A stretch of 64,000 nt of DNA, taken from contig NEED01000015.1 in assembly GCA_002110465.1 (NCBI GenBank), forward strand, positions 1 through 64,000, written 5' to 3'. Origin of the DNA: an unicellular cyanobacterium SU2. GTDB taxonomy: Bacteria; Cyanobacteriota; Cyanobacteriia; Cyanobacteriales; Microcystaceae. Of the stretch, positions 29,054 through 38,599 are shown one piece after another. Numbering within the stretch: position 1 is the stretch's first letter; each line of letters begins with the position of its first letter. The translations under genes and the position numbers were made by a program. Under the pieces are notes generated by a model, which saw nothing but the letters and a program-made list of their open reading frames with translations, was not told the origin of the DNA and did no database searches.

Positions 29054-29545
29054 ATGCTCGAAATTACTATAAGTTTATTAATTTTATCCTCTTCGGATCA
29101 AGTTCTTCAAAAGCCACGTTTTTTTCCAGTAGCACAACAGAGTAAAGTTACCATTCCCTCTACTTCAGCTGAAGGTTACTATCGTCAAGGAATCGAATTT
29201 CATCAACAAGGACAAGTTAATGAGGCGATGGAAGCTTATCAAGAGGCGATAAATCTTAATCCAAAATTTGATGCCGCATACATTAATTTAGGTTTACTCC
29301 TGATCAGTATTGGTCAATTAAATGAAGCTAATTCCTTGTTTCAAAAAGTCCTAGAACTTGGCGATCGCCCTGAATCACCTGTTAGCACTCATGCTTTAGC
29401 ATATTATAACCTTGCTATTATTTATAGTCGTCAGGGTAAATCTGCTATTGCACTTGAAAACATTCAAAAAGCATTAGCAATAGCACCAGATTTTCCTCAA
29501 GCAAAACAATTACTTAATCAACTTCAAGATAATCTAAGCAATTAG
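29054..29545 (+). CDS. TPR-repeat protein
   Basis: A 163-aa protein. After a hydrophobic N-terminus (MLEITISLLILSSS, possibly a weak signal) come three TPR units: YYRQGIEFHQQGQVNEAMEA, AYINLGLLLISIGQLNEA, and LAYYNLAIIYSRQGKSAIAL. They end with the usual P at the second-helix end (APDFPQA). These repeats mediate protein contacts; no enzyme domain is present. ATG with AGGA eleven bases upstream. It may be co-transcribed with the FGE-like gene. Confidence 0.85.
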   Translation: MLEITISLLILSSSDQVLQKPRFFPVAQQSKVTIPSTSAEGYYRQGIEFHQQGQVNEAMEAYQEAINLNPKFDAAYINLGLLLISIGQLNEANSLFQKVLELGDRPESPVSTHALAYYNLAIIYSRQGKSAIALENIQKALAIAPDFPQAKQLLNQLQDNLSN

Positions 29546-29581
29546 TCAATCTGAGTCAAACCGCTTATTGTTAATTCTAAT

Positions 29582-30397
29582 CTATTGAGAAACAATAAAT
29601 TCTGAGGGAATCGGATTGACTTTTTCTTGATACACTAACCCTTGATAAATCAAAGTAGCAGCTTCAGCACGGGTAATACTTTGTCGAGGACGGAGCCAAC
29701 TTTTTTGAGGATAATTAACGATAATACCTGCTTGAGTGGCTGCAGCAATAGAAGTTTTACCATACTCAGGAATTTGTTGAGCATCTTGATAAGACGATAA
29801 AACTTGTGGGACTGGTGCGTCAGTTTTTAGCTTTAACCCATTCACTAAAGCAACTAAAGCATCAACCTTTGTCATTTCTTGATCAGGACGAAATTCTCCC
29901 CCAGGATATCCAGCAAAAAATCCTCTCTTGGTTTCGTTTCTAATAGCTGAAATTCCCCAATAATCATCGGGAACATCCTTAAACCTAATCCCTGATGGGG
30001 TAGAATTTTGAGGGAAGGCTGAATGTACCATGGCCGCAAATTCCCCGCGAGTGATGGGTTGTGTGGGTCTAAATTCTCCATTAGGATAGCCAATAATGAT
30101 CTCTTGTTGTGCTAATTCTTTAATAAAAGAATCAGACCAGAAATTATCGGCAATATCGGGAAATGAACTGGGTTTCCATAATCTCAGATTTAAGGAATAA
30201 GGTTGCCTTTGTCCAAATTTAGGGATAGCATTGATAACGCCGATGTATTCTAAAGTAATAGCCACTAAGGCCACCGTTAATGCGATGACCAAAAAATTCC
30301 ACATTCTTGTAGTACGGAAACTATCCTGTTTGGGAATTTCTCGGTTACTGGGAATAGTGTGATTAGGAATCGGATTTTTAACGTCCTGACGAGACAT
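29582..30397 (-). CDS. S-layer homology (SLH) domain protein
   Basis: A 271-aa protein: a polar N-terminus, one membrane helix (about 33-53), then three SLH motifs. These are FPDIADNFWSDSFIKELAQQ with GYPNGEFRPTQPITRGEFAA, a second with FKDVPDDYWGISAI and GYPGGEFRPDQEMTKVDALV, and a degenerate third ending PRQSITRAEAATLIY. SLH domains bind peptidoglycan-linked polymers. With a single anchor this looks like an inner-membrane protein facing the wall. It is convergent with the TPR gene. Confidence 0.88.
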   Translation of the reverse strand: MSRQDVKNPIPNHTIPSNREIPKQDSFRTTRMWNFLVIALTVALVAITLEYIGVINAIPKFGQRQPYSLNLRLWKPSSFPDIADNFWSDSFIKELAQQEIIIGYPNGEFRPTQPITRGEFAAMVHSAFPQNSTPSGIRFKDVPDDYWGISAIRNETKRGFFAGYPGGEFRPDQEMTKVDALVALVNGLKLKTDAPVPQVLSSYQDAQQIPEYGKTSIAAATQAGIIVNYPQKSWLRPRQSITRAEAATLIYQGLVYQEKVNPIPSEFIVSQ

Positions 30398-30583
30398 ACT
30401 CTTTCCTCGAACTCGTCATCAATGAAGCGTTAATGAGAAATTAAAAATGGCTCTACAAAATAAATTTTCTTAATCTAGGTTCAATGAAACTTTTATTAAT
30501 TACTCTATTACGCCTTACCATTATTATTACATATTTTTCTCCCTAATAACTCTCTCTAAAGACGTATTTAAACTATCAAGATC

Positions 30584-32575
30584 ATGAACTTTAACTATGG
30601 ACGAGAAATTTGCGGTAATTTAGCCCTAGGGTCATCGCGGGAATGGTTAATTACCAATGGGATTGGTGGTTATGGTTGTGGGACAATTTCTGGGATACTA
30701 ACTCGATGTTATCATGGGCTACTGATCGCTGCTTTGAAACCACCGTTAAAAAGAACCTTACTCCTGACCAAACTCGATGAAACCATTAATTATCATGATC
30801 AAATTTATCAATTAACCACCAACCGATGGACGGATGGCACCATTTCTCCTCATGGCTATCTTTACCTAGAAAATTTTCATTTAGAAGGAACGATTCCCGT
30901 TTGGACCTATGCTTGTGGTGATGCCTTAATCGAAAAAAGAATTTGGATGGCACAAGGAGAAAATACGACTTATATTCGTTATACGTTAAAACGGGGTAGT
31001 GCATCGATGCAACTGTCCCTCAAAGCTTTTGTGAACTATCGGGACCATCACGGAACGACTCAGTCAGGGGAATGGCAGATCTCTGTTGATGAAATTGAAA
31101 AAGGTGTCAGTATTCAAGCGTTTCAAGAAGCAACCCCTTTCTACTTATTCTCGGACTCAGGGGAAGTCTCCCGTAACTATCAATGGCATTTAGCATTTGA
31201 CTTGGCCATGGAACATTATCGTGGGTTATGGGATCGAGATGATCATTATCACGGGGCAACCTTTAAGACAATTTTAGACCCTGGGACATCGTTAACTATC
31301 GTTGCTAGTACCGATCGCCATCCCAACCTAGACGGAAAAACTACCTTAGAAAAACAATATTACTACGAACAGCAATTACTTAATTCTTGTCCCCCATCCG
31401 ATCCTCACTGGATCAAACAATTAGTCTTAGCAGCCGATCAATTTATTGTTGATCGCCCTTTAACCGATAACCCTGATGGCAAAACCATTATTGCTGGCTA
31501 TCCCTGGTTTGCTGACTGGGGACGGGATACCATGATTGCCTTACCTGGGTTGACGTTAACGACCGGTCATCCTAAAGTTGCCCATCATATTTTGAGTACC
31601 TTTGCCAAGTATCTCGATCAGGGAATGCTGCCTAATGTTTTTCCTGATGATGGGGAAACCCCTCACTACAATACGGTAGATGCTATCCTCTGGTATTTTG
31701 AAGCCATCCGTGCCTATTTTGTGGCAACCAAAGATACTGAACTTATTAGTTACCTGTTCCCTTTGTTACAAGAAGTCATTGACTGGCATCGTCAGGGAAC
31801 TCGTTATCAGATCCATTTAGATGACGATGGCTTAATTTATGCTGGGCAAGAAGGCTGTCAATTAACGTGGATGGATGCGAAGGTAGGAGACTGGGTAGTA
31901 ACTCCTCGTATTGGTAAGCCGATTGAAGTAAATACCTTTTGGTACAATGCTTTGATAATAATGATAGAGTTGGCAGAAATTTTAGGGCAATCTTCCTCAG
32001 ATTATCAACAGATGGCCCAGAAAACTTATCAAGGGTTCCAACGGTTTTGGCAGTCTTCTTTAGGCTATTGTGCTGATGTTTTAGATACCCCAACCGGAGA
32101 TGATTATTCCTTGCGACCTAATCAAATTTTTGCTGTTTCTCTTCCCAAGTCTCAAACCCTGATTCCTTTATTAGATACTGATCAACAAAAAGCGGTGGTG
32201 GATATTGTCGGCCAAACCTTGGTGACCTCCTATGGATTGCGATCGCTATCTTCCCATCATCCCCAATATCAAGGAAAATATGGAGGCGATCAAGTGGCTA
32301 GAGATGGTAGTTATCATCAAGGGATTGTTTGGGGATGGTTAATTGGACATTTTGTAGAGTCCTACTATCAAGTTTATGGCAATAAATCTCAAGCCTTAAG
32401 TTTCCTTAAACCCATGGCTAATCATCTTAATAATGGTTGTATTGGGAGCATTAGCGAAATTTTTGATGGCGATCTTCCCCTGACCCCTAGAGGCTGTTTT
32501 GCCCAAGCTTGGAGTGTGGCAGAAGTGCTTCGGGTTTGGCGAGAAATTAGTGAACATGGCATACGAAATCCCTAA
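30584..32575 (+). CDS. Glycogen debranching enzyme (amylo-alpha-1,6-glucosidase type)
   Basis: The 663-aa protein belongs to the GDE group (GH133-like) that removes alpha-1,6 branches of glycogen. N-terminal GDE_N domain: SREWLITNGIGGYGCGTISG, RCYHGLLIA. C-terminal (alpha/alpha)6 domain: AGYPWFADWGRDTMIALPGL, the NVFPDDGETPHYNTVDA substrate region, TWMDAKVGDWVVTPRIGK and a GSISEIFDGDLP ending. It would work in dark glycogen breakdown. The start is ATG. Transcribed alone; its upstream neighbour is divergent. Confidence 0.92.
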   Translation: MNFNYGREICGNLALGSSREWLITNGIGGYGCGTISGILTRCYHGLLIAALKPPLKRTLLLTKLDETINYHDQIYQLTTNRWTDGTISPHGYLYLENFHLEGTIPVWTYACGDALIEKRIWMAQGENTTYIRYTLKRGSASMQLSLKAFVNYRDHHGTTQSGEWQISVDEIEKGVSIQAFQEATPFYLFSDSGEVSRNYQWHLAFDLAMEHYRGLWDRDDHYHGATFKTILDPGTSLTIVASTDRHPNLDGKTTLEKQYYYEQQLLNSCPPSDPHWIKQLVLAADQFIVDRPLTDNPDGKTIIAGYPWFADWGRDTMIALPGLTLTTGHPKVAHHILSTFAKYLDQGMLPNVFPDDGETPHYNTVDAILWYFEAIRAYFVATKDTELISYLFPLLQEVIDWHRQGTRYQIHLDDDGLIYAGQEGCQLTWMDAKVGDWVVTPRIGKPIEVNTFWYNALIIMIELAEILGQSSSDYQQMAQKTYQGFQRFWQSSLGYCADVLDTPTGDDYSLRPNQIFAVSLPKSQTLIPLLDTDQQKAVVDIVGQTLVTSYGLRSLSSHHPQYQGKYGGDQVARDGSYHQGIVWGWLIGHFVESYYQVYGNKSQALSFLKPMANHLNNGCIGSISEIFDGDLPLTPRGCFAQAWSVAEVLRVWREISEHGIRNP

Positions 32576-32765
32576 TCTACTATCGCTGAGATTAGGGATG
32601 TGTTGAGTGCCTTAAACTGAGATCTTGCACCTTGTTTAAAATAAGCTAGTAAGGATAGGCAACGCTGCATCTGGCAACAGGCAACAGTCATAAATTTGAC
32701 GCTTACCTAGCTGTATTTGACTATAGCAATCAGTAATCAGTGGTAGGCAAAGTATCTTATTTAAA

Positions 32766-32840
32766 TACTTCTATCTTTTTCAAGCACAACTTGCAGAAGT
32801 TAGACCAGGTATGGATTATAGGCGACAAGTCGCCCCCCCC
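32766..32840. repeat. Dispersed 75-bp repeat, copy B (palindromic core)
   Basis: Second copy of the repeat at 3497-3570, same orientation, with only a few differences (AAGCACAAC versus AAGCGCAAC; palindrome centre AA versus TT; longer C run). It lies in the 691-bp gap between the debranching enzyme and the PIN-TRAM gene. Confidence 0.8.
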
Positions 32841-32867
32841 AGGATTTATTTATAGAAGTGAGGGCCT

Positions 32868-33235
32868 TTGACATCCTCACGCGCCGTAAAACGGTGGTGA
32901 TTCCTAAGCCTCACGATTTAGGTTTCTGCTTCAATGCAACTGCCTCTACCCACAAGGAGTTTTATGGCCTTACGTTCGCTCCACAGACTATCCCCGCAAG
33001 CCCTGCGGTTCTTATGTGTTGAAATCTCAAACAGGAGAGTTCTTGTGTTTTTTGATTCTAGGGATGCTTATACCCATTGCCCTATCCTCTTTTCCCGGTC
33101 TACCGATTTGTCTGCGCCGCCAGTCTAACTGGACTTCGCTCGTTAGGCTTTGGTGAATCTATCGTCTTGGGTGGGTCGTTGACCATTTGCATTCTAATAC
33201 AAAGCCGTCGTAGAACGACGGGGTTTCTACCCAAA
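32868..33235. mobile_element. IS200/IS605-like (TnpB-element) end remnant, possibly omega-RNA-derived
   Basis: Non-coding but structured. It has a GCCGT-AAA-ACGGT hairpin near 32883, CCTAA/TTAGG in the next segment, and at the far side a perfect CCGTCGT-AGA-ACGACGG hairpin (33205-33221) followed by GGGTTTCTACCC. Subterminal palindromes and this type of sequence are what I associate with cyanobacterial TnpB elements and their right-end guide RNA. No tnpA or tnpB frame survives. The short open frames across it do not look like proteins. The family assignment is from memory. Confidence 0.4.
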
Positions 33236-33266
33236 TTTTCTGATGAATCCTCGACCCTACTGAGTG

Positions 33267-34346
33267 TCAGGACGCAATCACTGATGGCGGTTTGGCAAAA
33301 ATCATCCGTCCAGCAGAGGTTTGTAACGCAGAAGTCACAATAACTCGCATTTCAACCCCGACATATTCTTTTCCTTCTTCTACCACTACCATTGTCCCAT
33401 CTTCGAGATAACCTACCCCTTGAGTGGGTTCTTTTCCTTGTTTAAGGATTTTCAGTTCAATAGCATCTCCTGGTAGGTAGATGGGACGAATTGCTTGAGC
33501 AATATCATTAACATTAAGAATAGTCACTTTTTGTAAATTAGCTACTTTGCTGAGGTTATAGTCATTTGTGAGCAAGGTTCCATTGATTTCTTGAGCAAGA
33601 TGGACTAATTTAGCATCAACAGTAGTAATATCATCATAATCTGCTGAATGGATGACGATGCGCTCAGGAAAAGCCTCTTGCATTCGGTTGAGGATATCTA
33701 ACCCTCGTCTTCCTCGAACTCGTTTTTGATCGTTACTAGCGTCAGCTAGTTGTTGTAATTCCTGTAGGACAAACTGAGGAACTAACAACTGTCCCTCAAT
33801 AAACCCTGTTTCGAGAAGTTGTTCGATGCGTCCATCAATAATGCAACTGGTATCAAGCACTTTAGTCGAAGCGGGTTTTAGGGTTCCTTCAGCGACTAAC
33901 ATGGTTTCGATACTGTTAGGGTTAATCAGTCGTAAGAAAGTACGTCCGTGGGTATCAGCTAAACTTATTCCCATAAAGGAGAAGACAACACTTCCTAAAA
34001 TGGCAACCATCGGTTTAATGAAGACCAATTCTCTGGGAATGGGGAGCAAAAAAATGGGGGCTAACAGAAGATTAGCAATTAATAATCCGATGACTAATCC
34101 CACAGCCCGCGTCAAGATGACTTCAATAGGAGTGCTACTAATTCTATTTTCTAAACGACGATAGGTGGTTTGGGCAACCAAGCCAGAGGCTAAGCCAATA
34201 ATTGAGGTAAAACCAGCTACTAACCAGCGTAAGGCTTCAATATTAGAGATTTGCATCCGAACACTATCCGGTAACAAATCCACACTATCAAAACCGATTC
34301 CGGCGGCTGCTAAGATAAATATGAGGATAATAATGGCATCAAGCAT
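33267..34346 (-). CDS. PIN/TRAM-domain membrane protein (YacL family)
   Basis: A protein of the PIN-TRAM type, 359 aa from the ATG at 34346. It has four N-terminal membrane helices (about 3-18, 35-60, 72-95, 100-125). A PIN nuclease fold begins at KVLDTSCIIDGRI, with acidic residues in DTS, ELQQLAD, RGRRGLDIL, DAKLV and TNDYNLSKVA. A C-terminal TRAM domain follows (GVGYLEDGTMVVVEEG). The likely role is an RNase. A TTG at 34385 would extend it by 13 residues, but AGGA lies well placed before the ATG at 34346. Confidence 0.88.
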   Translation of the reverse strand: MLDAIIILIFILAAAGIGFDSVDLLPDSVRMQISNIEALRWLVAGFTSIIGLASGLVAQTTYRRLENRISSTPIEVILTRAVGLVIGLLIANLLLAPIFLLPIPRELVFIKPMVAILGSVVFSFMGISLADTHGRTFLRLINPNSIETMLVAEGTLKPASTKVLDTSCIIDGRIEQLLETGFIEGQLLVPQFVLQELQQLADASNDQKRVRGRRGLDILNRMQEAFPERIVIHSADYDDITTVDAKLVHLAQEINGTLLTNDYNLSKVANLQKVTILNVNDIAQAIRPIYLPGDAIELKILKQGKEPTQGVGYLEDGTMVVVEEGKEYVGVEMRVIVTSALQTSAGRMIFAKPPSVIAS

Positions 34347-34553
34347 AATTCCCATCCTAATCAATATTTTAGGAGTTGAGATCAACTATTAGGAGATTTT
34401 CCTAATGAGATAATCGAATGAATTAATCTATTATATCTTCTTATCTTCTCCATCATTCTTACCTTTCTTATATTTTGATAACTCTTAAACATTCCCCAAA
34501 AATTAATATTCTCTCCTCTCAGCTTACGATTAGTCCCTTGAATTACTGTAAAA

Positions 34554-35798
34554 ATGAAGTTAAGTAATATTGCTAGGTCAGCTTATATTCATATTCCTTT
34601 CTGTCGTCGTCGTTGCTACTATTGTGATTTTCCGATTTCTGTCATTGGAGATAAAACTGATATTTATCAATCTTCTTCTATTTCCGAATATGTAGAAGTT
34701 TTATGTCAAGAAATTACCGCGACTCCGCCTCAAAATAAACCCCTAGAAACGGTTTTTTTTGGAGGAGGAACTCCTTCCTTATTAGCACCAGCTTATTTAG
34801 AAAAAATTTTAATCACTTTAGATAAACATTTAGGAATTGTTTCTGATGCCGAAATTTCCCTAGAAATAGACCCTGGAACCTTTAGCTTTGAACAACTTAA
34901 AAGTTATCAATCTTTAGGAATCAATCGAGTTAGCTTAGGTTGCCAGGCGTTTCAGGATAAATTCTTAGAAAGCTGTGGAAGATTTCATCGATGTCATGAT
35001 ATTTTTAAGGCAGTAGATTGGATTAATAAAGTTAACTTTAAGAATTTTAGCCTTGATTTGATCTCAGGGTTGCCCCATCAAACCCTAGAAGATTGGAAAT
35101 TTTCTTTAGAAACTGCTATTAAAATTTCTCCTACTCATCTGTCTTGTTATGATTTAGTCCTTGAACCTGTTACTGCTTTTGGAAAACGATATCAACCTGG
35201 AAAAAATCCTTTACCTACTGATGAAACAACCGCAACAATGTATCGCTTTGCCCAGAAATTATTGACTAATGCCGGGTATCAACATTATGAGATTTCTAAT
35301 TACGCTCAACCAGGGTATCAATGTCTTCATAATCGTATTTATTGGGAAAATATGCCCTATTATGGCTTTGGAATGGGAGCAGCAAGTTATACGAATCAAC
35401 AACGCTTTACTCGTCCTCGTACCCGAAAAGATTATTATCAATGGGTAAATCAGTTATCACAATCAGGCGGTTTGATTGATTGTCCTAAATTATCTAAGAT
35501 AGATATTTTATTAGAGAGTTTAATGTTAGGATTGAGGTTGTCTGATGGGATTAATTTATCTATTTTGGCAGAATTATTCGGAGCAAAAACAATTGAAAAA
35601 CTTTTATTTTTTCTGTCTTCTTATTATGATAGAGGTTGGCTTAAATTGATTGATGATCAAGAAAAAACAATTAATTTAGATCAAATAAAAGACCTCCCTA
35701 AAAATTCTAGACTTGCATTAACTGATCCAGAGGGTTTTCTGTTTTCTAATACAGTCTTAGCAACTTTGTTTGAAAAATTGGAATTACCAATAGGATAG
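34554..35798 (+). CDS. hemW: Radical-SAM heme chaperone HemW (HemN-like)
   Basis: The 414-aa protein has the radical-SAM motif C17-RRR-C21-YY-C24 after YIHIPF, the GGGTPS SAM-binding block, EIDPGTF, INRVSLGCQAF and the HemW-type LDLISGLPHQT. The C-terminal winged-helix part (HemN_C) is present. HemW lacks the extra Cys of true coproporphyrinogen dehydrogenase HemN and is thought to carry heme. Many databases name such genes oxygen-independent coproporphyrinogen oxidase. The start is ATG. Monocistronic by spacing. Confidence 0.9.
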   Translation: MKLSNIARSAYIHIPFCRRRCYYCDFPISVIGDKTDIYQSSSISEYVEVLCQEITATPPQNKPLETVFFGGGTPSLLAPAYLEKILITLDKHLGIVSDAEISLEIDPGTFSFEQLKSYQSLGINRVSLGCQAFQDKFLESCGRFHRCHDIFKAVDWINKVNFKNFSLDLISGLPHQTLEDWKFSLETAIKISPTHLSCYDLVLEPVTAFGKRYQPGKNPLPTDETTATMYRFAQKLLTNAGYQHYEISNYAQPGYQCLHNRIYWENMPYYGFGMGAASYTNQQRFTRPRTRKDYYQWVNQLSQSGGLIDCPKLSKIDILLESLMLGLRLSDGINLSILAELFGAKTIEKLLFFLSSYYDRGWLKLIDDQEKTINLDQIKDLPKNSRLALTDPEGFLFSNTVLATLFEKLELPIG

Positions 35799-35906
35799 AA
35801 ATCTAATTAGAATATAAATAGTTGAAATCAATTAGTTTTCTTGGACTAATCTACATTTTATTATAGGATAGAAATACAGATTAAAAAATCCAGGAGATAA
35901 GGAACC

Positions 35907-36389
35907 TTGCTAGACGAACAAGCTAAGAAAACAATGCTACGCAAAATTCCCCACGGACTCTATATCTGTGGTGTCAAAGATGGAGAAGAATTAAATGGGT
36001 TTACTGCAAGTTGGGTAATGCAAGGATCATTTGAACCTCCTTTAGTAATTAATTGTGTGAAAAATGATTCTGGTTCCCACGAAATGCTCAAAAAAACTGG
36101 TATTTTTGCCCTCAGCTTTCTTGAAGACGGACAAAAAGATTTAGCAGCTAAATTTTTTAAACCTAAACGTCGTGTTGGGAATAAATTTGAAGATGTAGAA
36201 TTTGTTGAGGGAACTGAAACGGGATGTCCTATCATTAAAGACTCCCTCGGCTATGTAGAATGTAAAGTGGTTGGCTCTGTAGAAAAAGGAGATCATACTG
36301 TTTTTGTCGGGGAAGTCATTGGTGCGGGAATTCACCGCGAAGGAAAACCCCTATTACTAGAAAGTACAGGTTGGCAATACGGTGGTTAA
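35907..36389 (+). CDS. Stand-alone flavin reductase domain protein
   Basis: A 160-aa FMN-binding split-barrel protein of the flavin-reductase-like family: MLRKIPHGLYICGV, the TASWVMQGSFEPPLV flavin-contact block, FALSFLEDGQ, and the C-terminal GDHTVFVGEVIGAG. It resembles the C-terminal module of cyanobacterial flavodiiron proteins but is encoded alone. The TTG start at 35907 is preferred because AAGGA and CAGGAG stand just before it. An internal ATG at 35934 lacks a Shine-Dalgarno sequence. It would reduce free FMN with NAD(P)H. Confidence 0.85.
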   Translation: MLDEQAKKTMLRKIPHGLYICGVKDGEELNGFTASWVMQGSFEPPLVINCVKNDSGSHEMLKKTGIFALSFLEDGQKDLAAKFFKPKRRVGNKFEDVEFVEGTETGCPIIKDSLGYVECKVVGSVEKGDHTVFVGEVIGAGIHREGKPLLLESTGWQYGG

Positions 36390-36512
36390 ATTAGTAGGGG
36401 TCAACGTTTGTTGGCCTCTATTTGGATGTTAAAATCATCTGGGTATTTAATATAATTAATCTGACTAAATACCTTAAAAGTTAGTTTTTTAAGTAAAAAT
36501 ATAGGAGTTGAA

Positions 36513-36863
36513 ATGCCATTAATTAAAGTTCAATCATCTGTCGCAGCAACTGATTCATCTGTTGTAGAAAGCTTATTAAAAAGTCTTTCATCTAAGATGG
36601 CTAAGCATTTTGGCAAACCAGAATCTTATGTAATGACTGCTTTTGAACCTGATGTAAAAATGACCTTTGGCGGAACTTTTGATCCAGTCTGTTATGTGGA
36701 AGTAAAAAACATTGGCAAAATGACCTCTGAACAAACTAAATCTATGAGTCAGGATTTTTGTCAAGAAATAAATGAAATACTAGGGGTTCCCACTAATCGT
36801 ATTTACATTGAATTTGCTAATGCAGAACGTTCCTTGTGGGGCTGGAATGGCGGTACTTTTTGA
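36513..36863 (+). CDS. Macrophage migration inhibitory factor (MIF)-like tautomerase
   Basis: A 116-aa member of the MIF family. Pro2 (MPLIKV), the catalytic base of phenylpyruvate tautomerases, is present, as are the MTAFEPDVKMTFGG block and the NRIYIEFANAERSLWGWNGGTF-type end of MIF-like proteins. It should form trimers. The start is ATG with TAGGAG at good spacing. Its in vivo substrate in cyanobacteria is unknown. A hairpin terminator follows. Confidence 0.92.
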   Translation: MPLIKVQSSVAATDSSVVESLLKSLSSKMAKHFGKPESYVMTAFEPDVKMTFGGTFDPVCYVEVKNIGKMTSEQTKSMSQDFCQEINEILGVPTNRIYIEFANAERSLWGWNGGTF

Positions 36864-36910
36864 TCATTATTTGTTTCCTTAATTTTAGGTAGGGACACGG
36901 TAGCAATAGT

Positions 36911-36979
36911 GGGACGGAACCGCTTCCGCCCTTTATACGCTCCGTCCCTCAACTTGTAGAAGTTGGGGTATTCTTTTTG
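36911..36979 (+). terminator. Overlapping hairpins / terminator after the MIF-like gene
   Basis: Two hairpins share bases. GGGACGGA (36911-36918) pairs with TCCGTCCC (36941-36948). CCC(T)CAACTT (36946-36955) pairs with AAGTTG(G)GG (36960-36968) and is followed by TATTCTTTTTG. The second has the form of a Rho-independent terminator. Since they overlap at 36946-36948 they are partly exclusive. Confidence 0.65.
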
Positions 36980-37051
36980 TATTTCTGATTTTTCTTTTAT
37001 TGGGATAAAATAGGTTAAAATCAGAAAAAAGTAATTAAAAACTAGAAGGGA

Positions 37052-38581
37052 ATGTTAGCCAGAGTCTGGAGTGCTTCTTTAGTAGGAATTGATGCTATTA
37101 AAGTTGGGGTAGAAGTAGATGTAGCGGGGGGACTTCCCTCTATTACCATTGTCGGATTACCTGACACCGCCGTTCAAGAATCGAGAGAACGAGTCAAAGC
37201 AGCTATCAAAAATTCTGGGTTTGCCTTTCCCGTCCGCAAAATTATTATTAATTTAACCCCAGGAGATCTGCGTAAAGAAGGTCCTTATTTTGACTTACCT
37301 ATTAGTGTGGGAATATTAGCTGCCTCAGAACAAATTGAAGTGGATTTATTGGGGGATTATTTATTTTTAGGAGAAGTCTCCCTTGATGGCAGTTTACGCC
37401 CCGTTGCAGGAGTCCTAGCCATCGCTGCGGCGGCTAAACGGTTAGGGATATCGGGGTTAGTAGTTCCTGCTGATAATGCCCAAGAAGCGGCTGTGGTTAA
37501 AGATTTAGCCGTTTATGGGTTTAACCAACTTTCAGAAGTAGCAGACTTTTTAGATCAACCCCAAAACCATAAACCTGTTCAATTTAGCCCCACCCAAATT
37601 GTAGAGCGATCGCCCCTTCCCCGTCTCGACTTAAAAGAAGTTAAAGGACAAAACCACGCCCGTCGCGCCTTAGAAATTGCAGCCGCAGGAGGACACAACC
37701 TGATTTTTGTCGGACCCCCAGGAAGCGGTAAAACCATGTTAGCCAAGCGATTATCAAGTATTTTACCGCCTCTGTCTTTTAATGAAGCTTTAGAAGTCTC
37801 TCAAATTCACTCGGTCGCTGGATTATTAAAAAATAAGGGATCTTTGATTCAAGAAAGACCTTTCCGCAGTCCCCATCATTCTGCATCGGGTCCCTCATTG
37901 GTAGGAGGAGGGAGTTATCCTCGTCCTGGGGAGATTTCGTTATCCCATTACGGGGTGTTATTTCTGGATGAATTAACGGAATTTAAACGGAATGTTCTGG
38001 AATTTTTGCGACAACCGCTAGAAGATGGCTACGTCTCCATTTCTCGTACTCGTCAGTCCGTTACTTTTCCTGCCCAATTTACCCTAGTGGCAAGTACCAA
38101 CCCCTGTCCCTGCGGGTATTTTGGCGATCCCATTCAACATTGTACTTGTTCCCCCCGTCAGCGAGAACAATACTGGGCTAAATTATCAGGACCGTTGATG
38201 GATCGCATTGATCTACAAGTAGCAGTAAACCGCTTAAAACCCGAAGAAATGACCGGACAGGCTAGAGGAGAAGACTCGGAAACGGTGAGAAAACGAGTTA
38301 ATATTGCCCGCGATCGCGCCCAGGATCGTTTTAAAAGTGATAAAACCGTTACTTGTAACGCCCAAATGCAATCATCCCATTTACGCAGTTTTTGTCAATT
38401 AGACGAATCAAGTCGTAATCTATTAGAAGGGGCAATTCGCAAATTAGGGTTGTCTGCGAGGGCGATGGATCGAATCTTAAAGGTATCTCGAACCATTGCT
38501 GATTTAGGGGGAGATGATACCCTAAAAAGTCATCATGTTGCTGAAGCAATTCAGTATCGAACCATTGATAGAATGAAGTGA
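37052..38581 (+). CDS. YifB/ComM-type Mg-chelatase-like AAA+ ATPase
   Basis: The 509-aa protein has an N-terminal ChlI-like Lon-protease-type fold (to about 190), then an AAA+ domain with Walker A GPPGSGKT (221-228), Walker B VLFLDELTEF, RSPHHSASGPSLVGGG and a zinc-type CPCGYFGD/CTCSPRQ. It ends in the Mg_chelatase C domain (LDESSRNLLEGAI). ComM is a branch-migration helicase used in natural transformation. The ATG start follows GAAGGGA closely. The next gene starts 19 bp downstream, so the two are probably co-transcribed. Confidence 0.93.
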   Translation: MLARVWSASLVGIDAIKVGVEVDVAGGLPSITIVGLPDTAVQESRERVKAAIKNSGFAFPVRKIIINLTPGDLRKEGPYFDLPISVGILAASEQIEVDLLGDYLFLGEVSLDGSLRPVAGVLAIAAAAKRLGISGLVVPADNAQEAAVVKDLAVYGFNQLSEVADFLDQPQNHKPVQFSPTQIVERSPLPRLDLKEVKGQNHARRALEIAAAGGHNLIFVGPPGSGKTMLAKRLSSILPPLSFNEALEVSQIHSVAGLLKNKGSLIQERPFRSPHHSASGPSLVGGGSYPRPGEISLSHYGVLFLDELTEFKRNVLEFLRQPLEDGYVSISRTRQSVTFPAQFTLVASTNPCPCGYFGDPIQHCTCSPRQREQYWAKLSGPLMDRIDLQVAVNRLKPEEMTGQARGEDSETVRKRVNIARDRAQDRFKSDKTVTCNAQMQSSHLRSFCQLDESSRNLLEGAIRKLGLSARAMDRILKVSRTIADLGGDDTLKSHHVAEAIQYRTIDRMK

Positions 38582-38599
38582 AAGAGTCAAGATTTAACG

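Noticed and set aside
32934-33343. Two overlapping plus-strand frames downstream of the debranching enzyme
   Set aside because: They cover the structured IS200/IS605-like remnant and the 3' end of the PIN-TRAM gene; composition is that of structured non-coding DNA.
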